64,000 nucleotides of DNA from Pseudomonas vanderleydeniana (GCF_014268755.2 NZ_CP077093.1:5174501-5238500); one strand, 5' to 3'; positions 45,117 to 54,966 are shown, counted from the stretch's first letter. A program made the numbers and translations. Notes: generated from the letters alone by a model not told the origin.

Positions 45117-45833
45117 TCAATCGGTGGTACTCGGGCTCCAGAACGCCTGTTGCACGCGACTGGACGTCGACAGGCGTGCCACCAGCGCATCCAGCTCATC
45201 GCCGTCGATCGAGTTGGCTGCCAGGGTCGCCTCGATTTCCACCTCGTCGTCGCCGACCGGACGCACCTCGACGTCGCTGGCCGGGTAGTTGCTGCGTTCC
45301 AGTTCCTTTTCCAGCAGCGACAGCACGACCTTCTGCTCGGCGCGCAGGGCGCTCAGGTAAAGAATGTAGGTGACCTCCGCCGACACCACATCGAGCGGCT
45401 GACGGTTGATGTAGTTGACGATCGGTCGCAGCAGGGTGTTGGCCGCCAGCACGAACAGCGTGCCGAGCAGCGCCTCGAGGATCAGGTCGGCCCCGGCACA
45501 GGCACCGACCGCCGCCGAAGCCCAGAGCGTGGCAGCGGTGTTCAGGCCACGAACGTTGCCCTCCTCGCGCATGATCACCCCGGCACCGAGAAAGCCGATG
45601 CCGGAGACCACGTAGGCGACCACCCGCACCGCGCCCTCGGCACCACCGAGGCGGTTGGCCATGTCGACGAAGATCGCCGCCCCGACCGCCACCAGCACGT
45701 TGGTGCGCAGGCCGGCGGTGCGCTGGCGGTACTGGCGCTCGAAGCCGATCAGGCCACCGAGGATGAAGGCCGCACTCAGGCTGACCAGAGTATCGGTCAA
45801 CGAATCGAGGTTGATGTTGTCGAGGGCCTTCAT
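45117..45833 (-). CDS. mgtC: MgtC/SapB family membrane protein
   Basis: A 238-residue protein with four or five helices at the N terminus ([29 protein letters not shown] is the family signature) and a C-terminal ACT-like soluble domain. It follows mgtA by 125 bp on the same strand, as in the Mg2+-limitation mgtC/mgtA regulons of other bacteria. Its role is adaptation to low magnesium. Confidence 0.9.
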   Translation of the reverse strand: MKALDNINLDSLTDTLVSLSAAFILGGLIGFERQYRQRTAGLRTNVLVAVGAAIFVDMANRLGGAEGAVRVVAYVVSGIGFLGAGVIMREEGNVRGLNTAATLWASAAVGACAGADLILEALLGTLFVLAANTLLRPIVNYINRQPLDVVSAEVTYILYLSALRAEQKVVLSLLEKELERSNYPASDVEVRPVGDDEVEIEATLAANSIDGDELDALVARLSTSSRVQQAFWSPSTTD

Positions 45834-45904
45834 CCATTCACTCCATTTTCGATGATGTTCTCTAACCGACCACCCAGGCTATCGCCCCCTGGTTGGCTAC
45901 AACC

Positions 45905-45955
45905 CTGTGGCGAGCAGGCTTGCCTGCGCTCGGCTGCAAGGCAGCCGCAAAACGG
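45905..45955. repeat. Half REPIN, family 2
   Basis: TGTGGCGAGCAGGCTTGCC followed by a small dyad (CGGCTGCAAGGCAGCCG). It is the same arm as at 785 and 54779, but without the opposing copy. It fills the mgtA-mgtC gap. Confidence 0.6.
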
Positions 45956-45958
45956 CCC

Positions 45959-48724
45959 TCACTGCCAGCCGAACCGGCGGCTGTAGAAGCCTTTCACCGC
46001 CTGCGTCAGCGCCATGTACGCCAGCAGGATCACCGGCAGGAACACGAAGTACAGCGACGGCAACGCCTGCAGCTTGAAGTAGTGCGCCAGCGGCCCCATC
46101 GGCAGGAAGATCCCCACCGCCATGATGATTGCGGTCATCACCATCAGCGGCATCGCCGCGCGGCTTTGCAGGAACGGAATCTTCGGCGTGCGGATCATGT
46201 GCACGATCAGCGTCTGGGTCAGCAGGCCGACCACGAACCAGCCCGACTGGAACAGCGTCTGGTGGTCCGGGGTGTTGGCATCGAAGACATACCACATCAA
46301 GGCGAACGTGGTGATGTCAAAGATCGAACTGATCGGCCCGAAAAAGAACATGAAGCGCCCGACGTCCGCCGGCTGCCAGCGCTGCGGCTTGCGCAGCAGG
46401 TCTTCGTCGACGTTATCGAACGGGATGGCGATCTGCGAGATGTCGTACAGCAGGTTCTGCACCAGCAGGTGCATCGGCAGCATCGGCAGGAACGGAATGA
46501 AGGCGCTGGCCACCAGTACCGAGAACACGTTGCCGAAGTTCGAACTGGCGGTCATCTTGATGTACTTGAGCATGTTGGCAAAGGTCCGACGACCTTCGAG
46601 CACGCCCTCCTCCAGCACCATCAGGCTCTTTTCCAGCAGGATGATGTCAGCCGCCTCCTTGGCGATATCCACGGCGCTGTCCACCGAGATACCGATGTCG
46701 GCGGTGCGCAGGGCCGGCGCGTCGTTGATGCCGTCGCCCATGAAACCGACCACGTGCCCGTTGGCCTTGAGCAGGCGAACGATGCGTTCCTTGTGCGACG
46801 GGGTCAGCTTGGCGAACACGTTGGTGGTCTCGATCGCCTTGGCCAACTGCTTGTCGCTCATGCGTTCGATATCGTTGCCCAGCAGCAGACCCTGCTGCTC
46901 CAGGCCGACTTCGCGGCAGATCTTGGCGGTGACCAGCTCGTTGTCACCGGTCAGCACCTTCACCGCGACACCGTGCTCGGCCAACGCACGCAGCGCCGGC
47001 GCGGTACTTTCCTTGGGCGGGTCGAGGAAGGCGACGTAGCCGATCAGGGTCAGGTCCTGCTCATCCGCCAGGCTGTAGACATCATCGCCGGCCTCCATCG
47101 AACGCGCGGCTACCGCCACCACCCGCAGGCCTTCCTCGTTGAAGGCCGCGGTAACCTGGCGAATCCGCGCCAGCAGTTCATCGGTCAGCGGCTCCTCGGC
47201 CTCGCCATGACGAACCCGGGTGCACACCGACAGCACCTCTTCCACCGCGCCCTTGCAGATCAGCAGGTGCGGATGGTCCTGCTCGACCACCACCACCGAC
47301 ATGCGCCGGCGATTGAAGTCGAATGGAATCTCGTCGACCTTCTGGAACGCGGTGCCGACCTGCAGCTCGCGGTCGATCTCGACGTGCTCGAGCACGGCGA
47401 CGTCGAGCAGGTTCTTCAGGCCGGTCTGGTAGTAGCTGTTGAGGTAGGCCATTTCCAGCACGTCCTCGGACTCCTCGCCCCAGACGTCGACGTGGCGGGC
47501 CAGGAAGATCTTGTCCTGGGTCAGGGTGCCGGTCTTGTCGGTGCACAACACGTCCATCGCGCCGAAGTTCTGGATCGCGTCCAGGCGCTTGACGATGACC
47601 TTCTTGCGCGACAGGAATACCGCGCCCTTGGCCAGGGTCGAGGTGACGATCATCGGCAGCATTTCCGGGGTCAGGCCGACGGCGATCGACAGCGCGAACA
47701 GCAGCGCCTCCATCCAGTCGCCCTTGGTGAAGCCATTGATGAACAGCACCAGTGGCGCCATCACGAACATGAAGCGGATCAGCAGCCAGCTGACCTTGTT
47801 CACGCCGTGCTGGAATGAAGTCGGTGCGCGGTCGGTGGCACTGACCCGCTGGGCCAGGGCGCCGAAGTAGGTGTTGTTGCCGGTGGCCAGCACCACGGCG
47901 GTGGCGGCACCGGAGACCACGTTGGTGCCCATGAACAGGATGTTGTCCAGGTCCAGCGGGTTGGTCGCGCTGGGGTCGATCTGGCGGACGAATTTCTCCA
48001 CCGGCATCGATTCACCGGTCATCGCCGCCTGGCTGACGAACAGGTCCTTGGCGCTCAGCACCCGGCAGTCGGCAGGGATCATGTCGCCCGCCGAGAGCAC
48101 GATCAGGTCGCCCGGCACCAGTTGGCGGATCGGCAGTTCGATGCGCTGGGCACCCTGCACCTGCGTGGCACTGGCGTGGAACCTGCCGAACACCGGCGAG
48201 GTGTCCGCGGCGAAATCCCGGCGCATGACGGTCGCGGTGTTGCTGACCATGGCCTTTAGCGCATCGGCGGCCTTGTTCGACTTGGCCTCCTGCCAGAAGC
48301 GCAGCAGGGTCGAGAGCACCACCATCGAGAAGATCACCGTGGCGGCCTTGAGGTCGTCGGTCAGCCAGGAGATCAGTGCCAGCAGGGTCAGCAGCAGGTT
48401 GAAGGGGTTCTTGTAGCAGTGCCACAGGTGCGTCCACCAAGGCAGCGGCTGCTCATGCTCGACCTCGTTGAGCCCGAACTTCTCGCGCAGCGCCTGGACC
48501 TGGGCTTCGCTCAAGCCGTCGGCATGCGCGCCCAGACGCTCCATCAGCCCCTGGGGATGATCGTTGGCAGCCGCCACCAGGGTCTGCGCCAGGGTCGGCG
48601 GGACCTCGCGGCTGACCGTGGCGTCGGTCATGCTCTCGAGCAGGGCCAGGCGGCGGAAGTGCCGGGCGAAATGCCGGGTCCGCAGAAAACCGGCAAAGAA
48701 TTCTTTCAACAGGGTGAGTTTCAT
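45959..48724 (-). CDS. mgtA: Mg2+-importing P-type ATPase
   Basis: A 921-residue P3B-type ATPase. It has the actuator TGES (236-239), the phosphorylated Asp396 in CTDKTGT, the hinge GDGINDAP and about ten helices. The N terminus (MKLTLLKEFFAGFLRTRHFARHF) is the amphipathic, basic stretch of MgtA/MgtB proteins. GGAG lies eight bases before the start. A leader of about 500 bp separates it from fpvI and may hold magnesium control elements. Confidence 0.93.
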   Translation of the reverse strand: MKLTLLKEFFAGFLRTRHFARHFRRLALLESMTDATVSREVPPTLAQTLVAAANDHPQGLMERLGAHADGLSEAQVQALREKFGLNEVEHEQPLPWWTHLWHCYKNPFNLLLTLLALISWLTDDLKAATVIFSMVVLSTLLRFWQEAKSNKAADALKAMVSNTATVMRRDFAADTSPVFGRFHASATQVQGAQRIELPIRQLVPGDLIVLSAGDMIPADCRVLSAKDLFVSQAAMTGESMPVEKFVRQIDPSATNPLDLDNILFMGTNVVSGAATAVVLATGNNTYFGALAQRVSATDRAPTSFQHGVNKVSWLLIRFMFVMAPLVLFINGFTKGDWMEALLFALSIAVGLTPEMLPMIVTSTLAKGAVFLSRKKVIVKRLDAIQNFGAMDVLCTDKTGTLTQDKIFLARHVDVWGEESEDVLEMAYLNSYYQTGLKNLLDVAVLEHVEIDRELQVGTAFQKVDEIPFDFNRRRMSVVVVEQDHPHLLICKGAVEEVLSVCTRVRHGEAEEPLTDELLARIRQVTAAFNEEGLRVVAVAARSMEAGDDVYSLADEQDLTLIGYVAFLDPPKESTAPALRALAEHGVAVKVLTGDNELVTAKICREVGLEQQGLLLGNDIERMSDKQLAKAIETTNVFAKLTPSHKERIVRLLKANGHVVGFMGDGINDAPALRTADIGISVDSAVDIAKEAADIILLEKSLMVLEEGVLEGRRTFANMLKYIKMTASSNFGNVFSVLVASAFIPFLPMLPMHLLVQNLLYDISQIAIPFDNVDEDLLRKPQRWQPADVGRFMFFFGPISSIFDITTFALMWYVFDANTPDHQTLFQSGWFVVGLLTQTLIVHMIRTPKIPFLQSRAAMPLMVMTAIIMAVGIFLPMGPLAHYFKLQALPSLYFVFLPVILLAYMALTQAVKGFYSRRFGWQ

Positions 48725-49222
48725 GGGGCTGACTCCCGCGCCACCGGCCCATCTCCTGCCAGGGCAGAAAGACGGGCGACGTTGATCTTGCGAGCAGAAA
48801 CCGCATGCGCAATACCGCCACGCCGCACCGCTCCCCAGGGGGGACAGGCGCAGCCGGCCACCGGGCAGGAATGCCAGGCGTGTCGATAGCGTCGCGACGA
48901 GCCACAGGGGCGCATCACAGGCTGTTCAGCGTCGGGAAAAGGACTTCGGGAGACAGCCGCCAGGGGCTGTCATCGGGATGCCGCTTCTCGCTTTCGGGCG
49001 AGACAACGGCAGGGAAAGGCTGCGCGTTATCTTGCCGAGAATATGCCGGTCATCGGAACCGGCCGACTACTGTCACTCGAACAAGTACCCACATGGGCCT
49101 CCGCAATGGATGAAAACGCGCGAAGCTTACACTTCGACATTTGCAGCGTAAACGGTAACAAGGTGTTTCGCCGGGCTACCGGAAGGTTCTTCAGGAAGGG
49201 TTCAGGTTGACGCCGGTCAAGG
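48725..49222. other. Long gene-free region upstream of mgtA
   Basis: About 500 bp without a convincing gene. On the minus strand a 65-codon frame (48721-48918) ends exactly in an ATGA overlap with the mgtA start, but it has no ribosome site. Short dyads such as CGAAG/CTTCG near 49116-49132 are present. It should contain the mgtA promoter, and possibly a Mg2+-responsive leader as known for mgtA elsewhere. No fpvR gene is found here. Confidence 0.45.
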
Positions 49223-49705
49223 TCATTCACAGTCCCACTGACGCATGCGGGCGCGGCAGTGTTTCATCGCATTGACGATATGTTTTTCCACCAGGCTGCG
49301 GGAAATATTCAGGCGCTCTGCAATTTCCGGGTGCGACAGGCCCTCGAGCTTGCGCAGCATGAAACTGTCGCGGCACAGCCTCGGCAGTTCGGCCAGGGCG
49401 CGCTGCAGCATGAGCAGTCGCAGGTCATGATCCAGCTCCGTCTGCGGAGAGGGACTGAAAAACCGCTCATCGCTATCGAGCACTGCCAAGGGTTCGTTCT
49501 GGCGCACGGCGTTACGCCGATGATCGTCGATCATCAGGTTCATCGCCGTGCGATAGAGGAAGGCCCGCGGTTGTTCGATCGGTGTTTCGCTGGAGCGCTC
49601 CAGCACACGTAGATAGGCATCATGCACCACATCCTCGACAACCTGGCGGTTGCCCAGTTTCGCATTGAGGAAACACACCAGTTCACGGTAGTAGTTTTCC
49701 AACAT
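49223..49705 (-). CDS. fpvI: ECF sigma factor FpvI
   Basis: A 160-residue sigma factor opening LENYYRELVCFLNAKLGNRQ, which I recognise as FpvI, the factor that drives fpvA expression on pyoverdine uptake. Region 4 reads EGLSHPEIAERLNISRSLVEKHIVNAMKHC. The ATG at 49705 has AGGAG unusually close; a GTG at 49720 is an alternative. As in P. aeruginosa it lies divergent to pvdR. The usual partner fpvR is not beside it. Confidence 0.85.
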   Translation of the reverse strand: MLENYYRELVCFLNAKLGNRQVVEDVVHDAYLRVLERSSETPIEQPRAFLYRTAMNLMIDDHRRNAVRQNEPLAVLDSDERFFSPSPQTELDHDLRLLMLQRALAELPRLCRDSFMLRKLEGLSHPEIAERLNISRSLVEKHIVNAMKHCRARMRQWDCE

Positions 49706-49790
49706 GACTCCTGTCCGCACGCTCGGCGGGGGCCGGTCCTTGAGTCATCGGCAGCCAGGGCTCGATGATGGCAGTTTGAGGATGTGTAAT

Positions 49791-49805
49791 TTATAGTAAT
49801 TCTCA
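49791..49805 (-). promoter_or_regulatory. Candidate Fur box of fpvI
   Basis: On the minus strand TGAGAATTACTATAA matches about 12 of 15 positions of the Fur core TGATAAT-N-ATTATCA. It lies about 85-100 bp upstream of the fpvI start, inside the region shared with pvdR. Confidence 0.6.
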
Positions 49806-49871
49806 TATAGATTTAAAGTGCTCCCGGACAAAAGCCTGAAATGTCTGGAAAAACAGTGCCGGACAAAGACT

Positions 49872-49895
49872 TAAATTCACACTGGGGCTTCTCGT
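49872..49895 (+). promoter_or_regulatory. PvdS-type iron-starvation box of pvdR
   Basis: TAAAT at 49872-49876 and CGT at 49893-49895 are separated by 16 bp, the spacing of the PvdS-dependent box. The CGT is 90 bp upstream of the pvdR ATG. Confidence 0.75.
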
Positions 49896-49984
49896 CTAAC
49901 TGAAATCTCCCGTGTCCCCGCCAGCAGCCGGAAACAACCCGCTGGCGTGATCACGGATCGATCTTCCATCGGCTGGAACCCTGC

Positions 49985-51160
49985 ATGAAACGTCCTCGAC
50001 GCACCCGACGCGCCCTGCTTGTCTCGCTCTGCCTGATCCCTGTCGTCGCCTTCGCCGCCTGGCAGATCCTGCCTCCGGGGCGCGACAGTTTCGCCACCGT
50101 CACGGTCAACCGCGGTGACATAGAAAGCAGCGTGACTGCCCTCGGCACCCTGCAACCACGCCGCTACGTCGATGTCGGTGCCCAGGCCTCCGGGCAGATC
50201 CACAAGATCCACGTCGAGGTCGGCGACCAGGTGAAAGAAGGCCAGTTGCTGGTCGAGATCGATCCCTCGACGCAGAAAGCCAAGCTCGACGCGGGCCGCT
50301 ATTCCATCGAAAACCTCAGGGCCCAGCTCCAGGAGCAGCGTGCCCTGCATGAACTGGCCCGGCAGAAGTACCAGCGCCAACTGCAACTCAATGCCGGCGG
50401 CGCCACTCGCGTCGAGGACATCCAGAGTGCCCAGGCCGAGATGCGTACCACCCAGGCGCGCATCGACATGTTCCAGGCCCAGATTCTCCAGGCCCAGGCC
50501 AGCCTGCGCAGCGACGAGGCGGAGCTGGGCTATACCCGCATCTACGCGCCGATGGCCGGCACCGTGGTCGCCCTTGATGCCCGCGAGGGCCAGACGCTCA
50601 ATGCCCAGCAACAGACGCCACTGATCCTGCGGATCGCCAAACTGTCGCCAATGACGGTCTGGGCCGAAGTCTCCGAAGCCGACATCGGCCACGTCAAGCC
50701 GGGCATGAGTGCCTACTTCACCACCCTCAGCGGCGGCAACCGGCGCTGGAGCAGCACTGTGCGGCAGATCCTGCCGGTACCGCCCAAGCCCCTGGAACAG
50801 TCCAGCCAGAGCGGCAGCAACAGCCCCAGCGGCAGCAGCAAGAGCGGTGCCGCACGGGTAGTGCTGTATACCGTGCTGCTGGATGTCGACAACGCCGACC
50901 AGGCCCTGATGGCGGAAATGACCACCCAGGTGTTCTTCGTCGCCGACCGTGCGCAGAACGTCCTCACCGCACCGATCGCCGCCCTGCAGGGTGGCCACGA
51001 CCCGCACCGGCAGACGGCCCGGGTCGTCACCCCCGAAGGCCGGATCGAGACCCGTGAAGTGCGCACCGGCATCAGCGATCGCCTGCGCATCCAGGTACTC
51101 GACGGCCTGGCCGAAGGCGATCATCTGCTGATCGGTCCGGCCGTCGGTAGCGGAGGCTGA
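49985..51160 (+). CDS. pvdR: PvdR, periplasmic adaptor of the pyoverdine export pump
   Basis: A 391-residue HlyD/MacA-type adaptor. It has one N-terminal membrane anchor (RALLVSLCLIPVVAFAAW), a lipoyl domain (PRRYVDVGAQASGQIHKIHVEVGDQVKEGQLL), a long coiled-coil hairpin and a beta-barrel. Length and context (fpvI - pvdR-pvdT-opmQ) match PvdR of P. aeruginosa. It links PvdT to OpmQ and serves export and recycling of pyoverdine. An insertion rich in Ser/Gly (SSQSGSNSPSGSSKSG) lies near residue 270. Confidence 0.92.
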   Translation: MKRPRRTRRALLVSLCLIPVVAFAAWQILPPGRDSFATVTVNRGDIESSVTALGTLQPRRYVDVGAQASGQIHKIHVEVGDQVKEGQLLVEIDPSTQKAKLDAGRYSIENLRAQLQEQRALHELARQKYQRQLQLNAGGATRVEDIQSAQAEMRTTQARIDMFQAQILQAQASLRSDEAELGYTRIYAPMAGTVVALDAREGQTLNAQQQTPLILRIAKLSPMTVWAEVSEADIGHVKPGMSAYFTTLSGGNRRWSSTVRQILPVPPKPLEQSSQSGSNSPSGSSKSGAARVVLYTVLLDVDNADQALMAEMTTQVFFVADRAQNVLTAPIAALQGGHDPHRQTARVVTPEGRIETREVRTGISDRLRIQVLDGLAEGDHLLIGPAVGSGG

Positions 51161-53134
51161 ATGCAAACGCCACTGATCGAACTGCAGGACATCCGTAAAT
51201 CCTATGGTGGTGACGACAGCCCACTGGTGGAAGTGTTGCGCGGCATCGACCTGTCGATCCATGCCGGCGAGTTCGTCGCTATCGTCGGCGCCTCCGGCTC
51301 GGGCAAGTCGACCCTGATGAACATCCTGGGCTGCCTGGACCGCCCCACGTCCGGCAGCTACCGCTTCGCCGGCGAGCCGGTGGCCGAACTGGACACCGAC
51401 GAGCTGGCCTGGCTGCGTCGCGAGGCCTTCGGCTTCGTGTTCCAGGGCTATCACCTGATTCCTTCCGGATCAGCCCAGGAAAACGTCGAGATGCCGGCCA
51501 TCTACGCCGGCACCCCGGCGGCCGAGCGCCATGCCCGCGCCGCCGCCCTGCTCGACCGCCTGGGCCTGGAAAGCCGTCGCGGCAATCGCCCGCACCAGCT
51601 CTCCGGCGGCCAGCAGCAACGGGTGTCGATCGCCCGTGCCCTGATGAACGGCGGCCACATCATTCTCGCCGACGAACCCACCGGCGCCCTCGACAGCCAC
51701 AGCGGTGCCGAGGTGATGACCCTGCTCGACGAACTGGCGAGCCAGGGCCACGTGGTGATCCTGATCACCCACGACCGCGAGGTCGCGGCCCGCGCCAAGC
51801 GCATCATCGAGATCCGTGACGGCCTGATCATCAGCGACAGCGCCCGGCAGGCCGGCGCCGCCCCGCCCAGCGCCAACCCGGGCTCCCTGCAGGCGGTGGA
51901 CCTGCGCCAGCGCCTGAGCGACGGCAGCGAATACAACGGCGCCTGGAAAAGCGAACTGCTCGAGGCCGTGCAGGCCGCCTGGCGGGTGATGTGGATCAAC
52001 CGCTTCCGCACGGCCCTGACCCTGCTCGGCATCGTCATCGGCGTCGCCTCGGTGGTGGTCATGCTGGCGGTGGGCGAAGGCAGCAAGCGCCAGGTCATCG
52101 CCCAGATGGGCGCCTTCGGCTCGAACATCATCTACCTGAGCGGCGCCGCCCCTGCGCCCCGCGCACCACTGGGCATCATCACCCTGGACGACGTGGCGGC
52201 GCTGTCGGCACTGCCCCAGGTGAAAATGATCATGCCGGTCAATGGTAACGATGCGACGGTGCGCTTCGGCAACCTGGACCACAACGCCTATGTTGGCGGC
52301 AACGACACGCAGTTCCCGGCGATCTTCAACTGGCCGGTGGTCGAAGGCAGCTACTTCACCCAGGAGGATGCGCGCAGTGGCGCAGCGGTGGCGGTGATCG
52401 GCCACAAGATCCGCGAAAAGCTGTTCCAGCACCTGCCCACCCCCATTGGCCAGTACCTGCTGATCGAGAACGTGCCGTTCCAGATCGTCGGCGTACTCCA
52501 GGAAAAAGGTGCCACCTCCGGCGAAACCGACAGCGACGAGCGGGTGGCAATCCCCTACTCCGCCGCCAGCGTCCGCCTGTTCGGCACCCACAACCCGGAA
52601 TACGTGGCCATCGCCACCAGCGACGGGCGCAACGTCAAGGACGCCGAACGTGCCATCGACCAGGTGATGATGACCCTGCACAACGGCCGGCGCGACTTCC
52701 GCCTGACCAACAACGCGGCGATGATCCAGGCCGAGGCCCGCACCCAGAACACCCTGTCGCTGATGCTCGGTTCGATTGCCGCCATCTCGCTGCTGGTGGG
52801 CGGGATCGGCGTGATGAACATCATGCTCATGACCGTACGCGAGCGTACCCGGGAAATCGGTATCCGCATGGCCACCGGCGCCCGCCAGCGAGACATCCTG
52901 CGCCAGTTTCTGACCGAGGCGGTGATGCTCTCGGTGGTCGGCGGCCTGGCCGGCGTGGTCCTGGCCCTGGGCGTCGGCGGCATCCTGATACTGAGCAAGG
53001 TCGCGGTGGCCTTCTCCCTGGCCGCCGTGACCGGTGCCTTCGCCTGCGCCCTGGTCACCGGCGTGATCTTCGGCTTCATGCCGGCCCGCAAAGCCGCCCG
53101 GCTCGATCCGGTGGCAGCCCTTACCAGTGAATGA
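51161..53134 (+). CDS. pvdT: PvdT, MacB-type ABC exporter of pyoverdine
   Basis: A 657-residue fused ATPase-permease. Walker A is GASGSGKST, the signature LSGGQQQR and Walker B ILADEPT. Four helices follow, the first near residue 285, with a large periplasmic domain, then the terminal three ([24 protein letters not shown]). It begins directly after the pvdR stop. The partner genes fix its role in the PvdRT-OpmQ pump. Confidence 0.93.
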   Translation: MQTPLIELQDIRKSYGGDDSPLVEVLRGIDLSIHAGEFVAIVGASGSGKSTLMNILGCLDRPTSGSYRFAGEPVAELDTDELAWLRREAFGFVFQGYHLIPSGSAQENVEMPAIYAGTPAAERHARAAALLDRLGLESRRGNRPHQLSGGQQQRVSIARALMNGGHIILADEPTGALDSHSGAEVMTLLDELASQGHVVILITHDREVAARAKRIIEIRDGLIISDSARQAGAAPPSANPGSLQAVDLRQRLSDGSEYNGAWKSELLEAVQAAWRVMWINRFRTALTLLGIVIGVASVVVMLAVGEGSKRQVIAQMGAFGSNIIYLSGAAPAPRAPLGIITLDDVAALSALPQVKMIMPVNGNDATVRFGNLDHNAYVGGNDTQFPAIFNWPVVEGSYFTQEDARSGAAVAVIGHKIREKLFQHLPTPIGQYLLIENVPFQIVGVLQEKGATSGETDSDERVAIPYSAASVRLFGTHNPEYVAIATSDGRNVKDAERAIDQVMMTLHNGRRDFRLTNNAAMIQAEARTQNTLSLMLGSIAAISLLVGGIGVMNIMLMTVRERTREIGIRMATGARQRDILRQFLTEAVMLSVVGGLAGVVLALGVGGILILSKVAVAFSLAAVTGAFACALVTGVIFGFMPARKAARLDPVAALTSE

Positions 53135-53141
53135 TCGATCT

Positions 53142-54515
53142 ATGAAGCCGCAACTCTCCCTGCTTACGGTCTGCCTGCTGCTCAATGCCTGCAGCGGCCC
53201 CGCTTCCAACCCGGACAGCGGCCTGGCGCCGCCAGCCGCCTGGCAGTTTGCCCAACGCCAGGCCATGCAACAGGACAACCGCCAGTGGTGGCGACAATTT
53301 GGCAGCCCCGAACTCGACCAACTGATCGAACAGGCACGCCGGGACAGCCACGACATCGCTGCCGCCGCCGCACGAGTGCGCCAGGCCCGGGCCAGCGCAG
53401 TGATCGCCGGCGCCCCGCTGCTGCCACAGCTCGACCTGAACCTGGACGCCAGCCGCAGCAAGCTGCTGCACGGCACCGCCGACAGCGACAACAACAGCAA
53501 GAGTTTCGGTGCCGGCCTTACCGCCACCTACGAGGTGGACTTCTGGGGCGGGCTGGCCGCCACTCGCGATAGCGCCCTGCAAAGCCTGCGTGCCAGCGAA
53601 TTCGACCAGGCCACGGTGGAGCTGACCCTGCTCGGCAGCGTCGCCGACCAGTACGCCCGCACCCTGTCCGCCCGCGAACAGCAGCACATCGCCGAACTGA
53701 ACCTGGTCAACGCCCAAAGTGTGCTCAAGCTGGTGCAGACCCGCTACGACTCGGGCTCGGCCACTGCCCTGGAACTGGCCCAGCAGAAAAGCCTGGTCGC
53801 CGCCCAGCAGCGGCAGTTGCCACTGATCCAGCAACAGGCCGGGGAGTCGCTGATCAGCCTGGCCGCCCTGCTCGGTCAACCGGTGCAGGCCTTGCAGATT
53901 GGCAGCCGGCCCTTCTCCAGCCTGAGCTGGCCACGGATCGATGCCGGCCTGCCCAGCGAGCTGCTGAGTCGCCGCCCGGACATCGCCCGCGCCGAAGCGC
54001 AACTGGCGGCGGCCCAGGCCGACGTCAAGGTGGCACGGGCGGCGATGCTGCCGAAGCTGACCTTGAGTGCCCAACTGGCCTCGGAGTCCAGCGAGGCTTC
54101 CAAGGCCCTGCGCACGCCGTTCTACAACCTGACCGCCGGGCTGGTCGCACCGATCTTCAACAACGGCCGCCTGCGGGCGGGACGGGACAAGGCCACGGCC
54201 CGCGAAGAGGAACTGCTGGAGACCTATCGCGGGGCGATCATCAATGGCTTTGCCGATGTCGAAAAGGCGCTCAACAGCATCGAGCGCCTGGATCAGCAAC
54301 GCCAGTGGCAGGAGGAAGAACTGCGGCAGGCCAAGGCCGCCTTCGAACTGTCCCAGAGTCGCTACCGGGCTGGGGCCGAAGACCTGCTGACCGTACTGGA
54401 AACACAACGCACGCTGTATGCCGCCGAAGACCTGAACGTGCAACTGCGACTGAGCCGCCTGCAAGCCAGTATCGCCCTGTACAAGGCGTTGGGTGGGGGC
54501 TGGAGCGAGCGCTGA
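53142..54515 (+). CDS. opmQ: OpmQ, outer-membrane channel of the pyoverdine pump
   Basis: A 457-residue NodT/TolC-type lipoprotein. A lipobox (LLNACSG) ends the signal peptide. Two repeated coiled-coil halves follow (LLGSVADQYARTLSAREQQHIAEL, SRRPDIARAEAQLAAAQADVKVARAAMLPKL). The ATG at 53142, eight bases after the pvdT stop, is preferred. Its last 78 bp are duplicated 149 bp further on (54587). Confidence 0.92.
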   Translation: MKPQLSLLTVCLLLNACSGPASNPDSGLAPPAAWQFAQRQAMQQDNRQWWRQFGSPELDQLIEQARRDSHDIAAAAARVRQARASAVIAGAPLLPQLDLNLDASRSKLLHGTADSDNNSKSFGAGLTATYEVDFWGGLAATRDSALQSLRASEFDQATVELTLLGSVADQYARTLSAREQQHIAELNLVNAQSVLKLVQTRYDSGSATALELAQQKSLVAAQQRQLPLIQQQAGESLISLAALLGQPVQALQIGSRPFSSLSWPRIDAGLPSELLSRRPDIARAEAQLAAAQADVKVARAAMLPKLTLSAQLASESSEASKALRTPFYNLTAGLVAPIFNNGRLRAGRDKATAREEELLETYRGAIINGFADVEKALNSIERLDQQRQWQEEELRQAKAAFELSQSRYRAGAEDLLTVLETQRTLYAAEDLNVQLRLSRLQASIALYKALGGGWSER

Positions 54516-54583
54516 ACCTGTTTCGGCGCGGGTGACGCTGAGCGTCACTGGCTGCATTCCCACGCGGGGCGTGGGAACGATCC
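54438..54583 (+). repeat. 149-bp tandem duplication, copy 1 (opmQ tail plus REP)
   Basis: It contains the last 78 bp of opmQ, its stop codon and a family-1 REP (GTGACGCTGAGCGTCAC, CCCACGCGGGGCGTGGGAACGATC). The segment recurs at 54587-54732 with three base differences in the coding portion. Confidence 0.88.
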
Positions 54584-54586
54584 AAT

Positions 54587-54732
54587 GTGCAACTGCGACT
54601 GAGCCGCCTGCAGGCCAGCATCGCCTTGTACAAGGCGTTGGGTGGGGGCTGGAGCGAGCGCTGAACCTGTTTCGGCGCGGGTGACGCTGAGCGTCACTGG
54701 CTGCATTCCCACGCGGGGCGTGGGAACGATCC
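54587..54732 (+). pseudogene. 149-bp tandem duplication, copy 2 (opmQ tail remnant plus REP)
   Basis: A second copy of the opmQ end and the following REP. Its three differences in the coding part (CAA/CAG, AGT/AGC, CTG/TTG) are all synonymous in the opmQ frame. It has no start of its own. Confidence 0.85.
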
Positions 54733-54778
54733 ACGAATGGCTGCCCGGGGCGGCCCTCAGTGCCTGGGTGGTCTAACC

Positions 54779-54938
54779 TGTGGCGAGCGGGCTCGTCGGG
54801 ACGCCGCACCGCCGCGCTCGGCTGCCAAACAGCCGCAAACCCGGCGCCGCCGAGCTCATCCTGATACACCGCAGTGGCCGGACCTGGGGCCGCAATGCGG
54901 CCCAGCGCGGGCAAGCCCGCTCGCCACACCAAGCCTCA
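54779..54938. repeat. REPIN-like inverted repeat, family 2
   Basis: The outer arms TGTGGCGAGCGGGCT and AGCCCGCTCGCCACA are exact inverted complements, about 160 bp apart. Internal dyads such as CGGCTGCCAAACAGCCG lie between them. It is the most complete copy of the repeat also seen at 785 and 45905. Confidence 0.8.
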
Positions 54939-54966
54939 GCAGCCCTGCATTGGCCTTGCAGCAGCC

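Noticed and set aside
45893..47818. 641-codon plus-strand open frame opposite mgtA
   Set aside because: Shadow frame rich in His, Gln and Arg with no domain; mgtA on the other strand has all P-type ATPase motifs.
48721..48918. 65-codon minus-strand leader peptide of mgtA as a CDS
   Set aside because: No ribosome site and no resemblance to known Mg2+ leader peptides; kept only as a finding on the leader region.
51470..53527. 685-codon minus-strand open frame opposite pvdT and opmQ
   Set aside because: Shadow of pvdT; the plus-strand frame has ABC motifs and the minus one has none.
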